A stretch of 64,000 nt of DNA, taken from assembly GCA_025093985.1 (NCBI GenBank), contig JACAAK010000002.1, positions 2,480,001 through 2,544,000 on the forward strand, given 5' to 3'. The stretch's first letter is position 1. Every line of letters starts with the position of its first letter. This DNA is from Calvatia gigantea. Taxonomy: Eukaryota; Basidiomycota; Agaricomycetes; Agaricales; Lycoperdaceae. Position numbers and translations under genes: made by a program. Positions 45,528-55,740 of the stretch are shown here, one piece after another. The notes beneath the pieces are model-generated. The model was not told the DNA's origin. It was given only the letters and a program-made list of their open reading frames with translations, and made no database searches.

Positions 45528-45719
45528 CTTTCACTAGCTAAGTTTGCTTACAACAACACCCCCTAGCAGACTTCAATGACAAAATAGAAGAACTAAAGTC
45601 ATACAACATGTTCACTGAAGGAAACACCACAACTACTCTAGGGCCCAATAGAAAAAACCTAGTACTGGACCCAGGGTGTTTTGATGAACTGATTAACTTT
45701 GATGAATTGGAAAGTCATA
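45528..45719 (+). pseudogene. End of gypsy1 copy A integrase joined to a gypsy2-type gag fragment
   Basis: 45528-45564 is the integrase FAYNN region. From 45565 the sequence changes to a gag related to gypsy2 (NKTLVLDPG-like, KFDDW-like). From about 45690 to 45719 this gag is full of small indels relative to its copy at 48520-48560, which reads GFFDGTGSKFDDW cleanly. Confidence 0.6.
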
Positions 45720-45896
45720 ATCTCCATCATTCAACTGGATGACCTCACTTGTATTTAAGCATTACATTACCCCTTGATGGTATGCTTAAACCATCTAATA
45801 GTTTCCTCTTCCCTTATACCTCAAGTCTTAGCCAAGTTGCAACCTGAGGTTAGCTAGAAAGAGTCATAACACATCTCTCACATTACAAGGAGGTGA
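45690..45896. other. Indel-rich junction resembling uncorrected read sequence
   Basis: 45720-45896 is a version of 42885-43055 (end of the element C 3' LTR, the CCATC junction and gypsy1 copy A) with a 1-2 base insertion or deletion every 5-15 bases. Elsewhere copies differ almost only by transitions. Examples are CATTACATTACCCC for CATACATATACCTCC and ACATCTCTCACATTACAAGG for CCATCCTCTCCATCATTACC. This error type fits raw long-read sequence used to bridge two contigs, not evolutionary divergence. Confidence 0.75.
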
Positions 45897-47732
45897 AGTT
45901 TACCCCATGACATTCCACTTCTGCACCTTTAGTCTAGCTGAGTAAATTATGATATCCACAACAAGGAACTCCTGGCTATATTTGAAGCTTTTAGGATTTG
46001 GTGGCACTACTTTGAAGGTGCCCCTCTTGCAGTTGATGTTGTTACTGATCACAAGAATCTAGAATACTTGTTACGAACTTACCACATCCCTGGGCTCTCT
46101 CCATTTGTGTACTAATCTTCTATTTGGACTTTTTCTCTTTCCTTAGTATACCTCAGTCCGTTCTTTATTTATTCATCATGTGTACTTCTACCTTTGCTTC
46201 TTATGACTCATTTTGAGTCATGTTCCTGTTTCACTCTCATCTTTTCTCAGTAGTAAACTTCCATTTACTCATTTTTGTCTTCATATGACTTGTTCCCCTT
46301 TTCCTCCTGTTCTTTTACTCATCCCTATGACTCCCTAGATTACCAATTAACCCATAGTACTTTCTCATTGACTCATACCAGTTTACTATGTAATCTCTCA
46401 TCCCCTATTCATAGCTAGTATATAACCTCAAGTAGTACTGCTGTATTACCTTAGGTTATTCTAGTAACAAGCTTCCTTATCTTCACTTGTCTGCTACAAG
46501 GTTAACAACCTTGGGGACTGCAGTGACACTTAACTTGGACTTCTCAGGCAAGCGCGAGCTTCTACTCAAAGGAGCAATCCAAAGCCTGTACAGAGGTCAT
46601 TGAGACTTGTCAAATACTCCTGGGCTATAGCGTTGAACCTCTCCCTGAGTGGAGACAATCTGGGCCTGGTTGTGAGATAAGGTAATGCATGTAACAATAC
46701 TTCTGTACCACAAAAATTCTCACCCACTGCCAAGCCTGCTGGTCTAAGTTTCTCTTCTAGTTCAACCTCATGATTTGCTTTTGCTCTGGCCAACTAGGGA
46801 CAAAATCCAATACTCTTACTAGATAATGGGATGTCTACCCTAAAGGGGGGAATAATGACTATATTATGGTCAATTCTCACAACTTCAGACCTATCTTTAC
46901 TCATGAACAGCTTTTAGCCTCTATTCATACTACATACCTATATGTCCCTTCCCATTGTGCAGCCACAATCATTGTCCTTGATCAACTTCACTCTAATATC
47001 CTCTTAGCTCTCCTGCTTGACCCATCCACAGCTGCTCACATAGCTAAACCAGAAGGACAATAGTTCATTGACTCAGCTGGTTTTCTCTGCCTTGATGACA
47101 GGATCTATGTCCCCAATGCTAACAAGTTACAACTTTGAGTCTTATAGTATAAACATGATTACATCCTTTCTGGCCACTTTGGTCAGAACAAGACTCTCAA
47201 ACTCATCCACAGAAACTACACTTGGCCCAACATCCAGTTAGCTGTCAAGGACTTCTGTAAGTTATGTGTCACTTGTATGTGATCTAAACTGCAGCACCAC
47301 AGGCTATATAAACTTCTCAAGCAACTCCCCATCCCTGAACAACCCTGGAACTCTATCTTTATGGACTTCATTGAGAAGCTCCCTGCCTCCTCTGAGTTCA
47401 ATACTATCTTTGTTATTGTCAATAGACTCACCAAACAATCCCTGTTCATTCCTATCCATAACACAATCACATTGGCCAAGTTGGCCTGACTATTCATCAT
47501 TTATGTATTCTTGAAGCATAGTGTTCCCAAATACATCACATCCAATCACAGCTCTGAGTTTGTCTTGCACTTCTTCCAGTCACTTGGAAAAGCACTGGAC
47601 ATGAAGTTGCATTTCACTTTGGGTTATCACTCTGAAGATGATGGATAGACCAAATAGACCAACCTAGACCCTTGAACAATACATTCATGTCTACTGCAAT
47701 TATTAGCAGAACAACTGGGCAGAATTACTTTC
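45897..47732 (+). pseudogene. Gypsy1 copy A RNase H and integrase, second copy
   Basis: Repeats 43057-44892 with the same breaks: RNase H fragment to 46068, solo LTR, then integrase 46697-47732. It ends ACTTTC before the second inverted solo LTR. No additional function. Confidence 0.8.
46069..46696 (-). repeat. Solo gypsy4 LTR, duplicate of 43229-43857
   Basis: Same ATACT target duplications (46064-46068, 46697-46701). Differs by a few bases and 1-bp indels. Confidence 0.88.
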
Positions 47733-48364
47733 TGTTATATGCATTACCCTACTTCACAACCAGGCCTGGATCATCTCTACTCAGGAAGAGGTTCAATGCT
47801 ATAGCCCAGGAGTATTCAACAAGTCTCAATGACTTCTGTGCAGGCTTCAGATCACTCCCTCAAGTAGAAGCTCGCACTTGTCTGAGAAGTCTGAGTTAAG
47901 TGCTACTGCAGTTCCCAAGGTTGTTAACCTTGTAGCAGACAAGTGAAGATAGGAAAGCTTGTTACTAGAATAACCTAAGGTAATACAAAGGTACTACTTA
48001 AGATTTATATACTAGCTACACATAAGAGATGAGTAATTACATAGTAAAAGGGTATAAGTCAATAAAAAACTACTATGGGTTAATTAGTAATCTAAGGAGT
48101 CATAGGGAATAAGTAATGAATGGAAAAGAAGTAATACAAGTCATAAGAAGATAGAGACAAGTAGATAGAAGTCCAATGATGGGAATAAGAGAGGTAGAAC
48201 AGGAACATGACTTAGAACAAGTCATAAGAAGTAAAGATAGAAGTACATGTGATAAATAAATAAAGAACAGACCAGGGTATATGGGAAAATAGGAAAGTCT
48301 AAGTAGAAGGTTAATACATTTGTGAGGAGTAAAGTTTTTGTAGTTTGTGGTTAAGTTCATAACA
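47733..48364 (+). repeat. Solo gypsy4 LTR, duplicate of 44893-45527
   Basis: Same CTTTC target duplications (47728-47732, 48365-48369). Confidence 0.88.
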
Positions 48365-48401
48365 CTTTCACTAGCTAAGTTTGCTTACAACAACACTCCC
48401 T

Positions 48402-48808
48402 AGCAGACTTCAATGACAAAATAGAAGAACTAAAGTCATACAACATGTTCACTGAAGGAAACACCACAACTACTCTAGGGCCCAATAGAAAAAACCTAGT
48501 ACTGGACCCAGGGTTTTTTGATGGAACTGGATCTAAATTTGATGACTGGTGAAAGTCATAATGCTCTTCATGAAATTCAACAAGATATATACAGCTGATA
48601 ACAGAGCTATTGCAGTGCTCACCCATCTCAGAGAAGGAATGGCAGGAGTATTTGCTACTATGAGAGTACCTTAAATTATAGACAGAAAAGACATAGTAGA
48701 CTAGAAAGAGTTCTTAAACAAATTCCACAAAACCTTCTCAAATGATGCCATAAGTATTAAAGCAGAATGGCAAATTGAGAAATTCAAACAGGGCAACAAA
48801 AACATAGC
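48402..48808 (+). pseudogene. Gypsy2-related gag fragment
   Basis: Readable as a gag capsid: NLVLDPGFFDGTGSKFDDW, then FMKFNKIYTADN, FSNDA and AEWQIEKFKQGNKNIA, with TGA, TAA and TAG stops. It is distinct in its N-terminal part from the C, D and I gags, so it comes from a related subfamily. It is cut on the right by an LTR at 48809 at a Gly-Asn-Lys-Asn position. Confidence 0.7.
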
Positions 48809-48960
48809 TGTTATGACCTTTACAAGTTGTTAACTTAGGTTGCAGCTTAGGCAAGACTTGAGAGTAGTAGAGGGGATGAGCACAAGTGGTTAAGTATAGA
48901 GAGTACAGGAGGTAATTACTACACTTAAATAGATAAAGGCCATCTAGTTGAACAGATGGA
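48809..48960 (-). repeat. Truncated gypsy2-type LTR (152 bp)
   Basis: Starts TGTTATGACC on the plus strand and stops in the conserved dyad (GAACAGATGGA). It is directly followed by the start of another LTR. It has more small indels against other LTRs than usual. Confidence 0.75.
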
Positions 48961-49276
48961 TGTTACAACCTGTATGAGTTAATAACTCAGGTTGCAGCTT
49001 AGATGGCAAGACTTGAGAAGTGTAGAGGGGAATACACAAGATGGTTAAATATACTGAATACAGGTGGTAGTAAGTATGCTTATATACAAAGTGGACATCT
49101 AGTTGAACAGATGGAGGTACATGTGAAATGTCCAACTAGTGAAATATGCTGATGTACAAGTCAGATAATAGAGATCACCGAGCAGGAATAGACATGAAAC
49201 AGATGTACTAAGAAACAAGATAGAACAAGGTAAAGGCACATGGAGATATAAATGTGAATATGGAGAAATCACAACA
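48961..49276 (-). repeat. Gypsy2-type LTR (316 bp), probably solo
   Basis: TGTTACAACCTG...AATCACAACA. The left neighbour is the truncated LTR and the right neighbour is gypsy4 pol, and no matching target duplication is seen, so the history here is complex. Confidence 0.75.
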
Positions 49277-49952
49277 CATCTGGTCTGAAACACTCCCCAT
49301 CCTTGAATTCTCATACAATTCTAGAACACAATCTAATCAAAAACAAATGCCTTTCAAACTCATGTATGGAACTAAACCCTACAGAATACCTACCATTCTG
49401 GAAGAATCCAATATTACTTTCAACAAAGGAAGAATAGAATCACTAGACAATGCTAGAAGAGAAGCTATTGCTGTCCACAAGCTTGCAATGGAATACATGG
49501 AACACTGAATCAAGTCTAAATTTGAACCCTTTATCCTAGAACAACAAGTATGGCTTGAAAGGAGAAACTTGAAGCTCTTATTCAAATCAAGCAAAATAAC
49601 CCTGAAATGCCTGGGATCCTTCAGAATAAAAGAAGTCCTCTCTCCACTCTCCTACTAACTTGATCTACCTGAAACATGGAAAATCCACAATATATTCCAT
49701 ACTATACTTCTTTCCAAATACACTAAAAATGATATCTACAAATTAGACCCAGAACCACCCCTTTTGGATATAATAGAAGGAGAAAAAGAATATGAAATTG
49801 AAGGAATTTTAAATCACAGGACCAAGAATGGACTAACCAAGTACTATATCAAATGGAAAGGTTACAACCACAAAGAAAACTCATGGAAAAGTAAAGCTCA
49901 ACTCCTACCACATACCAAAGGAACTCTGATGAAATACCAAAAAGAACACTGA
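49277..49952 (+). pseudogene. Element K (gypsy4) integrase C-terminus and chromodomain
   Basis: Matches element J pol (minus, 63430-62768) along its length. It covers the end of the integrase core (LPILEFSYNSRT, YGTKPYRIPTILEESN), the GPF region and the chromodomain with YEIEGILNHRTKNG and YYIKWKGYNHKENSWK (about 49790-49890). It closes at TGA 49950-49952. Stops lie near 49506 and 49657. The left part of K is missing before 49277. Confidence 0.85.
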
Positions 49953-49985
49953 CTAAAACCTGCTTAGAACAATAAGAAGAAAAAG

Positions 49986-49993
49986 TATAAATA
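49986..49993 (+). promoter_or_regulatory. TATAAATA between pol and the 3' ORF (element K)
   Basis: Lies exactly 33 nt after the pol stop and 76 nt before the ATG of the 3' ORF (50070). Element J has the same octamer 33 nt after its pol stop. Strong positional conservation in a short intergenic gap suggests an internal promoter. Confidence 0.6.
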
Positions 49994-50069
49994 GTTACCA
50001 GTCCTTATGACTCACTTATCCTTCTAACTCACCTCAACACCCCACAACAACACTCAAAACATATTATCA

Positions 50070-50487
50070 ATGGCACCTACCCAGAAAAACTATAAGAAGA
50101 GCAATATTATGACCTTAGTCTGGTAAGACCTCAGGTTGCGACTTGGGCTAAGACTTGAGGGCAAGTAAGGGGAGAGAACTAGGTGGTTAAGTGTACCGAA
50201 TACAGTGGATGTATGTATGCTTAAATAAAGGAAGACCATCCAGTTGAATGGATGGAGCAACTACATAAAATGTCTGATGGAGATGGCACAGTAGTTAATG
50301 TGAGTCATACTCAGGAATCACTTAACAGGAATAGGTGAGACAGGTACATGGATAGATAGAAGTGCAGATAATAATAGAGTATGACTTGATCAGTAGAAGT
50401 CCATAACAGGCAAGAAGGCCACTATCATCACCCCTATCTCCCTCACTCTCACTGGTCTCCACCTCTTCTCTCCCTACCAAAAATAAC
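50070..50487 (+). pseudogene. Element K 3' ORF start (gag-like), interrupted
   Basis: ATG at 50070, MAPTQKNYKK, matching the start of the J 3' ORF (62664, minus). A solo gypsy2 LTR (50105-50408) splits it after 10 codons. It resumes at 50409 with the GKKATIIT-like segment and Ser/Pro-rich sequence. Element G cuts it at 50487. Confidence 0.8.
50105..50408 (-). repeat. Solo gypsy2 LTR (304 bp)
   Basis: TATTATGACC...CCATAACA on the plus strand. The target duplication is AGCAA (50100-50104) and GGCAA (50409-50413), differing by one transition. The gypsy4 ORF is continuous across it. Confidence 0.9.
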
Positions 50488-50795
50488 TGTTATGACCTTA
50501 GTCAGGTGGAACCTCAGGTTGCAACTTAGGCTAAGTCTTGAGGGTAAGTAAGGGGAGAGAAACTGGAGGTGGTTAAGCATACTGAATACAGGAGGATGTA
50601 TGTATACTTAAATACAAGAGGGTTATCCAGTTGAATGGATGGAGCTACTATGTGAAACATCTGATAACAATGGCATGGTAGTATATGAGTCAATACTTGG
50701 CAATTACTAAGACTAAGATAGATGAAACAGGTACACAGATGATATAGAATGGAAATGAGTATAGTAATGTAATGGAGGTGGTGAAATCCACAATA
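50488..50795 (-). repeat. Element G 3' LTR (308 bp)
   Basis: TGTTATGACCTTAG...ATCCACAATA on the plus strand. The polypurine tract TTAATTGGGGGGTAA (minus) is directly inside at 50796-50810. Confidence 0.92.
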
Positions 50796-50813
50796 TTACC
50801 CCCCAATTAAGCT

Positions 50814-52122
50814 TCATGCCTCAAGAAGCTCATTGAAGTTGCCATGGACCATGGCTGTGGTGAGAGCTTTCTTGATGGCACCAATGAGATACCTTCCACT
50901 GTTGGATCATGCAAAGAAGACAGGCAAATGGCTTTGGCCATCTTGGTGAATAGGGACTAGGACACCTTTATAGGGAAACTCAGTGATTGTGGAGTTCTCC
51001 CAGTAGTTCTTGACTATCAAGCTCCAATAGTGTGGGTTGCACTCTTGACCAGGTAGTATAGTGCAGTAATGGGCAGGTGGCTGAAAAACTGAGACTATCT
51101 GTGGTGGGGTAATGATTTTGATGAAATGTCACAGGGTATTGACTTCTTCTTTCATTGAGACAGTAGTTTCTTTGTCCATGGGGGTGCCAGCTTGGATATC
51201 AGGGGTAGACAGGGGTTTGACAGTGTTGCATAGTTCCTTGAGGATGTTGTGAATTTTGTTGACAAGTTCTTCAGTGCTGGAGTTATTGGGAGTAATATCT
51301 CTGCTGAGCAGGTTTGAGGCAATGTCTTCTAATTCTAAGAAGATCTCAGCAATGTCAATGCCTTTGAATACCTTAATGGCAAGGTCAATTCTACTGTGTA
51401 GGTTGTTGATGTGAGTTTGTTTGGTCAAGGTGAGTGAGGATTGGCTGAGCATGTGAAAAATGGTAGGCATGTGTTGGCTGGTTAATACTGAGGTGTTTTC
51501 AAAGCCAGCATACATATCAGTGAAGGTAATGCATGTGGTGGAGAGTGTAATAAGGCGGTTGGTGTTCAGTCTTTGATTTTGGATGGTGATTGTTGTGAAC
51601 ATTAGTCTATTCTTGCATCAGCTCCACACTAATCTGCATTCCCTCTCATCGTGTACCTGTTTCAGTTATTCCTGCCTGCGCGATCCCCAAGCCCTGACTC
51701 ATAACTACTATGCCATAGTTGTCAGACAGTTTCATGTAGTTATCTCCATCCATTCAACTGGATGTTCCCTTCTGTATTTAAGCGTACATACATACTCCTG
51801 TATTCGGTACACTTAACCATCTGGTTCTTTTCCCTTACTCGCCCTCAAGACTTAGCCTAAGCTGCAACTTGAGGTCTTATCAGACTAAGGTCGTAACAGT
51901 GATCATGGCCAGCTCTTCATTGATGGCATTGTTGACATCCTTGAGTAGGTCTTCAAGGAGTTCTTGGGCTAGGGATGGGGTTGTGGCCATATTGAAATGA
52001 GTACCACTTGGGAAGGGAGCTTTATTATTTCCAGGGGCAGGTAGGAGTACAGACAAGATTCTGGTGGGGTTGGGGTGTATGAGTGAGGAGATGGTGATGT
52101 GACTGAATTGGAAGGCAGGCAT
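50814..52122 (-). pseudogene. Gypsy2 ORF3 of element G, split by a solo LTR
   Basis: The ATG at 52122 starts MPAFQFSHITISSLIHPNPT. It continues to 51899, and after the solo LTR (51591-51898) from 51590 to the TGA at 50814 (KLPEA-type end). The 51602-51129 part is open for about 150 codons (TDMYAGFENTSV, then DIAEIFLELEDIASNLLSRD). A stop precedes the conserved HFIKIITPPQ-like segment. One of at least six copies of this gene in the window. Confidence 0.8.
51591..51898 (+). repeat. Solo gypsy2 LTR in ORF3 of element G (308 bp)
   Basis: TGTTGTGAACAT...GGTCGTAACA with a perfect target duplication GTGAT (51586-51590, 51899-51903). CpG-richer than the surrounding sequence, so it is a recent insertion that recombined to a solo LTR. 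Confidence 0.93.
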
Positions 52123-52149
52123 GTTTGCTTAGGTGGTTGGGTTGTTGAA

Positions 52150-52595
52150 TGATCTTTTGGGTTTTCTGCCCCCCTTTTTATGGGTATCCTCCAGATGCCT
52201 ATTCAGGTAGTCTTGTATGGCTTCTCTTATATTTCTAAGGCTGGACTCTGCAATTCACATATCTTCCTCATTGCTATACCCCTTTCAGTGTACTAGGAAT
52301 TGATATCCTCTCCCATGCTTCTATTATCCCCAGATCTCATCCACTTTATACTCCTCTTTATTGTTGTGATGATCAGGTCTGGTACTGGCATTTTTTTCTG
52401 GCTTGGGAATTCCACCTGATGTACTGGTGTCAACAGTTGTTTGTTGAAGATATCGTGGATGGCCCATCCTTCTGGTAGATCAAGCCAATATGCCACTTCT
52501 CCTATCTTTTCCCTAATATGGAAAGGTCCATACTGTTTTTGGCCTTAGCTTCTTTGATTTCTGATTGGTATGGACATTTGTGTTCTTAAGCCACA
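52150..52595 (-). pseudogene. Element G pol C-terminus (integrase end and chromodomain)
   Basis: Minus strand. The CATAAAA block (52182-52176) lies before ORF3, then the chromodomain (WKGYSNEED-like, about 52285) and AYWLDLPEGWAIHDIF (about 52493-52446). One or more frameshifts lie near 52360. Cut at 52595 by the LTR of element H. Confidence 0.8.
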
Positions 52596-52901
52596 TGTTA
52601 TGACCTTAGTCTGAGTAAACCTCAGGTTGCAACTTAGGCTAAGACTTGAGGGTGAGTAAGGGGAGGAGAATGAGGTGGTTAAGTATACCAAATACAGGAG
52701 AGAGTATGTATGCTTAAATAAGAAGGGACATCCAGTTGAATGGATGGGGTTAACTATGTGAAATGTCCAATGACAATGGTATGGTAGTTATACAAGTCAA
52801 TACTCAGAGATCACTGAGATATTAATAGCTGAAACAGGTACAGGGTGAGACTAGGTGTAGACAAGTACGGAGGTGAGATAAAACCAGTGGAAATCACAAC
52901 A
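52596..52901 (-). repeat. Element H 3' LTR (306 bp)
   Basis: TGTTATGACCTTAG...AATCACAACA on the plus strand. The dyad CATCCAGTTGAATGGATG is present (about 52729-52746). Confidence 0.93.
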
Positions 52902-52919
52902 TTACCCCCTGATTAGGCT

Positions 52920-53910
52920 TTATGCCTCAGGAAGCTCATCAAAGTCACCATGACAATGGCTGTGGCAAGGGCTTTCTTGGTGGTGCCTATGAGGTATTTT
53001 CCACTATTGGATAGTGTGAAGAAGATGGGCAAGTGGCTTCAGCCATCTTGATGGATAGGGACTGGGATACCTTCATATGGGAATTTGGTGATGGTGGAGG
53101 CTTCCCAGTAATTCTTGACTATTGAGTGCCAGTAGGGTTGGCTGTATTCTTGGCTGGATAACATAGTATGAAAGCGGGCAGGTGGCAGAAAAACCAATAT
53201 GATTTGAAGTGGCATGATGGTTTTGATAAAGTGGCATAGGACATTGACTTCTTCCTTTATGGATACTATAACTTCCTCATCCATAAAGGTGTCGGCTTGG
53301 GTAGTTGTGTAGGGTGGGTTGACAGTGTCATGGAGTTCTTTCAGGGTGGAATGAATACAGTTAACAAGTTCTTCAGTACTGGTATCATCGGAGGTAGTGC
53401 CATAGCCAAGTAGATTGGAGGTGATGTCTCCTAGTTCTAGGAATATTTCCATGATATTGAGGTTCTTGAAGACTTCGAGTATGAGGTTAATCTGGCTTTG
53501 TAAACTGTTGACACAATTTTGTTTGGATGGTGTGAGGGCTGATTGGGATAGGGCACAGAAGATGGCAGGAATGTGTTTACTGGTGGATGTGGCAGCATTT
53601 TCAAATCCTGCATACATATCTGTGAAAGTGATGCATGCTGTTGTGAGAGTGATGAGCTGGTTGATGTTCAGTCACTTGTTCTGGTTTGTAATGGTAATTA
53701 GTCAGTGTCAGTGGCATTGCTAACATCTTTGAGTAAGTCTTCTAGCAACCCTTGGGCTAGTGAGGGTGTTGTGGCCATATTGAATCATGTACCACTGGAA
53801 GCAGGGACTTTGCTGTTGCCTGGTTTGGATGTTGGGATGGAAGAGATTCTGGTTGGGTTGGGGTGGACAAGAGAGGAGATTGCAATGTGGCTAGTTTGGA
53901 AGGCAGGCAT
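52920..53910 (-). pseudogene. Gypsy2 ORF3 of element H
   Basis: ATG at 53908-53910 to TAA at 52920-52922. The 53617-53039 stretch is open for 192 codons: MYAGFENAATSTSKHIPAIF at one end, LPPARFHTMLSSQEYSQPYW and TKFPYEGIPVPIHQDG at the other. The N-terminal third has a stop and a small deletion near 53700 compared with F. Same position and orientation behind pol as in the other elements. Confidence 0.82.
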
Positions 53911-53949
53911 GTCTAGTGAGCTCTTTTGCTGGTTGGTTTGTTGAATGTG

Positions 53950-54603
53950 ATTCTTGATTTTCTACTCCCTTTTTTATGGGTATCCTCCAGATGCCTTTTT
54001 AGGTAGTCCTGTACTGCTTCTTTCATGTTTCCTAGGTTGGATTCCACTGTCCACATATCTTCTTCATTGCTATACCCTTTCCAATGTATAAGGAACTGGT
54101 ACTTCCTTCCATGTTTTCATTATCCTTGGATCTCATCCACTTCATATTCTTTTTCATTGTTGATAATCACCAGGTTGGGTGCTGATGGCTGCTGTTGACT
54201 CAGGAACTCTGCCTCATATGCTGGTGTCAGCAGCTGTTCATTGAAGATGTTGTGGATGGCCCATCTCTCAGGCAGGTCTAGCTAGTATACTGCTTTTCCT
54301 ATCTTTTCCTTAATATGGAAAGGACCATACTGTTTCTGGCCTAGTTTCTTTGACACTTGATTGGTATGGATGTTTGTGTTCTCAAGCTACACTTTATTGC
54401 TGATTTGGTATGTCTTGGTATGGAGCTTACTATGATTGTGCTGCTGTTTCATCTTTTCTTGGTATGAGTGCAGTACTGATGAGGCATTATCTCAGGTGGT
54501 AGGGAGTTGTTTCAGAAACTCTGTTGCTATAGGGCTGTCCATTGATCAATTGTTCTTGCCCTTCCATGGGTGTCTTCCATAGTTTAGGAAAAATGGCATT
54601 TCC
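53950..54603 (-). pseudogene. Element H pol C-terminus with chromodomain
   Basis: Minus strand, from the integrase end (FFLNYGRHPWKGKN) to the GPF segment (KLGQKQYGPFHIKEKIGK). The chromodomain follows with EYEVDEIQG and YQFLIHWKGYSNEEDMW (about 54150-54030). Five or more stops. The CATAAAA block before ORF3 is at 53978-53972. Confidence 0.82.
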
Positions 54604-54910
54604 TGTTATGGTTTTTACCGATCACATTGTACTCTGTCACTGTCTGCACTTCTATACCACTAGTATATCTGTTTCACCTATTCCTGTTGAGCAATCTCCG
54701 GCTATGACTTATACTAACTACTGTGCCAACCTGATCAGACATTTCATGTAGTAGCCCCATCCATTCAACTGGATGACTCCCTGTATTTAAGCATACATAC
54801 ATCCACTATATTCAGTATGCTTAACTATCTCTTGTTCTCCTCCCCTTACTCGCCCTCAAGTCTTAGCCCAAAGTTGCAACCTGAGGTAAACTCAGACTAA
54901 GGTTGTAACA
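54604..54910 (+). repeat. Element I 5' LTR (307 bp)
   Basis: TGTTATGGTTTT...GGTTGTAACA. Dyad CATCCATTCAACTGGATG (about 54758-54775) and TATTTAAGC follow as in element C. Preceded by TTTCC, the expected left target duplication. Confidence 0.93.
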
Positions 54911-54989
54911 TTTGGTTAAGCGTCCCCACCTCACCTTGCAAGGAGTAGGCTAAAACAGGCCTGAACAAAGACAATCCAGGAGCTAGTAT

Positions 54990-55426
54990 ATGAGCTCAAA
55001 CCCAGATGAATATAGAAAACCAAATCTTGAAGTCACTGATGACAAATCCAAAACATTGGACAAAGAAGAAACAGGGAACTCTAAAGTACCTAAAGAACCA
55101 ACCAGAGAAACACATGATGAACCCAGAGCAAACCCAGCAGAAGAAGAAGTACTATCAGAACTTCTAAATGAACTCGACCTAGCAGAGGAAGAGTTAATCC
55201 ATCAAGAGAAATCAGATGAATCAAGCTTAGATGAAACAGAATCAGAAACCAACTCTGATATGACTGACAACACAGTAGTACCCACAACAGCGCCCAGTGG
55301 AAAAGGCTTAGTGCCAGACCTAGGATTTTTTGACGGTACCTGCACCAAATTTGATGACTGGTGGAGAGCAATGATGCTCTTCATGAAGTTCAACAAAATA
55401 GTCTCAGCAGATGATAAAGCTATAGC
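54990..55426 (+). CDS. Element I gag, N-terminal part, open
   Basis: ATG at 54990, 79 bp after the LTR. It encodes MSSNPDEYRKPNLEVTDD and an acidic Glu/Ser/Thr-rich region. The start of the capsid follows (GFFDGTCTKFDDWWRAMMLF, FNKIVSADDKAIAV). There is no stop in 145 codons, unlike gag of C. Element F is inserted at 55426, after which the rest of gag is not in the window. It would supply the capsid protein of virus-like particles if the element were whole. Confidence 0.82.
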
Positions 55427-55722
55427 TGTTACAACCTTAGTCTGAGTAAACCTCAGGTTGCAACTTAGGCTAAGACTTGAGGGCAAGTAAGGGAGGGGAG
55501 AACTAAGTGGTTAAGCATACTGAATACAGGAGTGTGTATGTATGCTTAAATACAGTGAGCATCCAGTTGAATGGATGGAGGTACTACATGAAACATCTGA
55601 TGATAATGGCACGGTAATACTATGAGTCAAGGTTCAGAGATCGCTGGGCTGAAACAGGCACAGGATGGAATAAGAATGAAGACAAGTATGGAGCGAGTAA
55701 GAATAGACAAAAGTTCACAACA
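55427..55722 (-). repeat. Element F 3' LTR (296 bp)
   Basis: TGTTACAACCTTAG...GTTCACAACA on the plus strand, with the dyad kept (CATCCAGTTGAATGGATG, about 55560-55577). Its polypurine tract TAATCAGGGGGTATTG (minus) is adjacent. Confidence 0.92.
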
Positions 55723-55740
55723 ATACCCCCTGATTAGGCT

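Larger units (their letters stand above)
1..45564 (+). mobile_element. Gypsy1 copy A, fragmented Ty3/gypsy retrotransposon
   Basis: This is the outermost and oldest element of the left half. Its pieces are 1-1938 (end of 5' LTR, gag, protease), 17763-19134 (reverse transcriptase), 43026-43228 and 43858-44892 (RNase H, integrase) and 45528-45564. They align in order with full-length copy B (2469-16982). The gaps are filled by insertion X, element C and two solo LTRs, and the last three insertions have clear 5-bp target duplications. The 3' end is missing: after 45564 the integrase stops and an unrelated gag fragment follows. Coding frames carry many stops, and CpG sites present in copy B are often TpG or CpA here, so this copy looks older than B. 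The span given includes all nested insertions. Confidence 0.85.
45896..48560. repeat. Second copy of the 43.03-45.72 kb block
   Basis: Offset about 2,840 bp and nearly identical. It includes both solo gypsy4 LTRs with the same ATACT and CTTTC target duplications and the same pseudogene stops. A few substitutions and single-base indels distinguish them (AAAGGAGGG / AAAGGGGGG at 43995 / 46845; CACCCCCTAG / CACTCCCTAG at 45560 / 48398). It is either a real tandem duplication younger than the LTR insertions or an assembly duplication. Confidence 0.85.
50488..52595 (-). mobile_element. Element G, gypsy2, 3' portion
   Basis: Minus-strand gypsy2 element inserted in the K 3' ORF. Present are the 3' LTR (50488-50795), polypurine tract, ORF3 (50814-52122, with a solo LTR inside) and the pol C-terminus (52150-52595). 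Element H interrupts it at 52595 (CCACA). The remainder should lie beyond base 64000. Confidence 0.85.
52596..54603 (-). mobile_element. Element H, gypsy2, 3' portion
   Basis: 3' LTR (52596-52901), ORF3 (52920-53910) and pol end (53950-54603) on the minus strand. The CCACA before the LTR (52591-52595) is its expected target duplication, whose partner is outside the window. Element I interrupts it at 54603. Confidence 0.85.
54604..55426 (+). mobile_element. Element I, gypsy2, 5' portion
   Basis: A plus-strand gypsy2 element inserted in pol of H. 5' LTR 54604-54910, the TTTGGTTAAGC primer site, then gag from 54990, cut at 55426 by element F. The remainder lies beyond the window. Confidence 0.87.
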
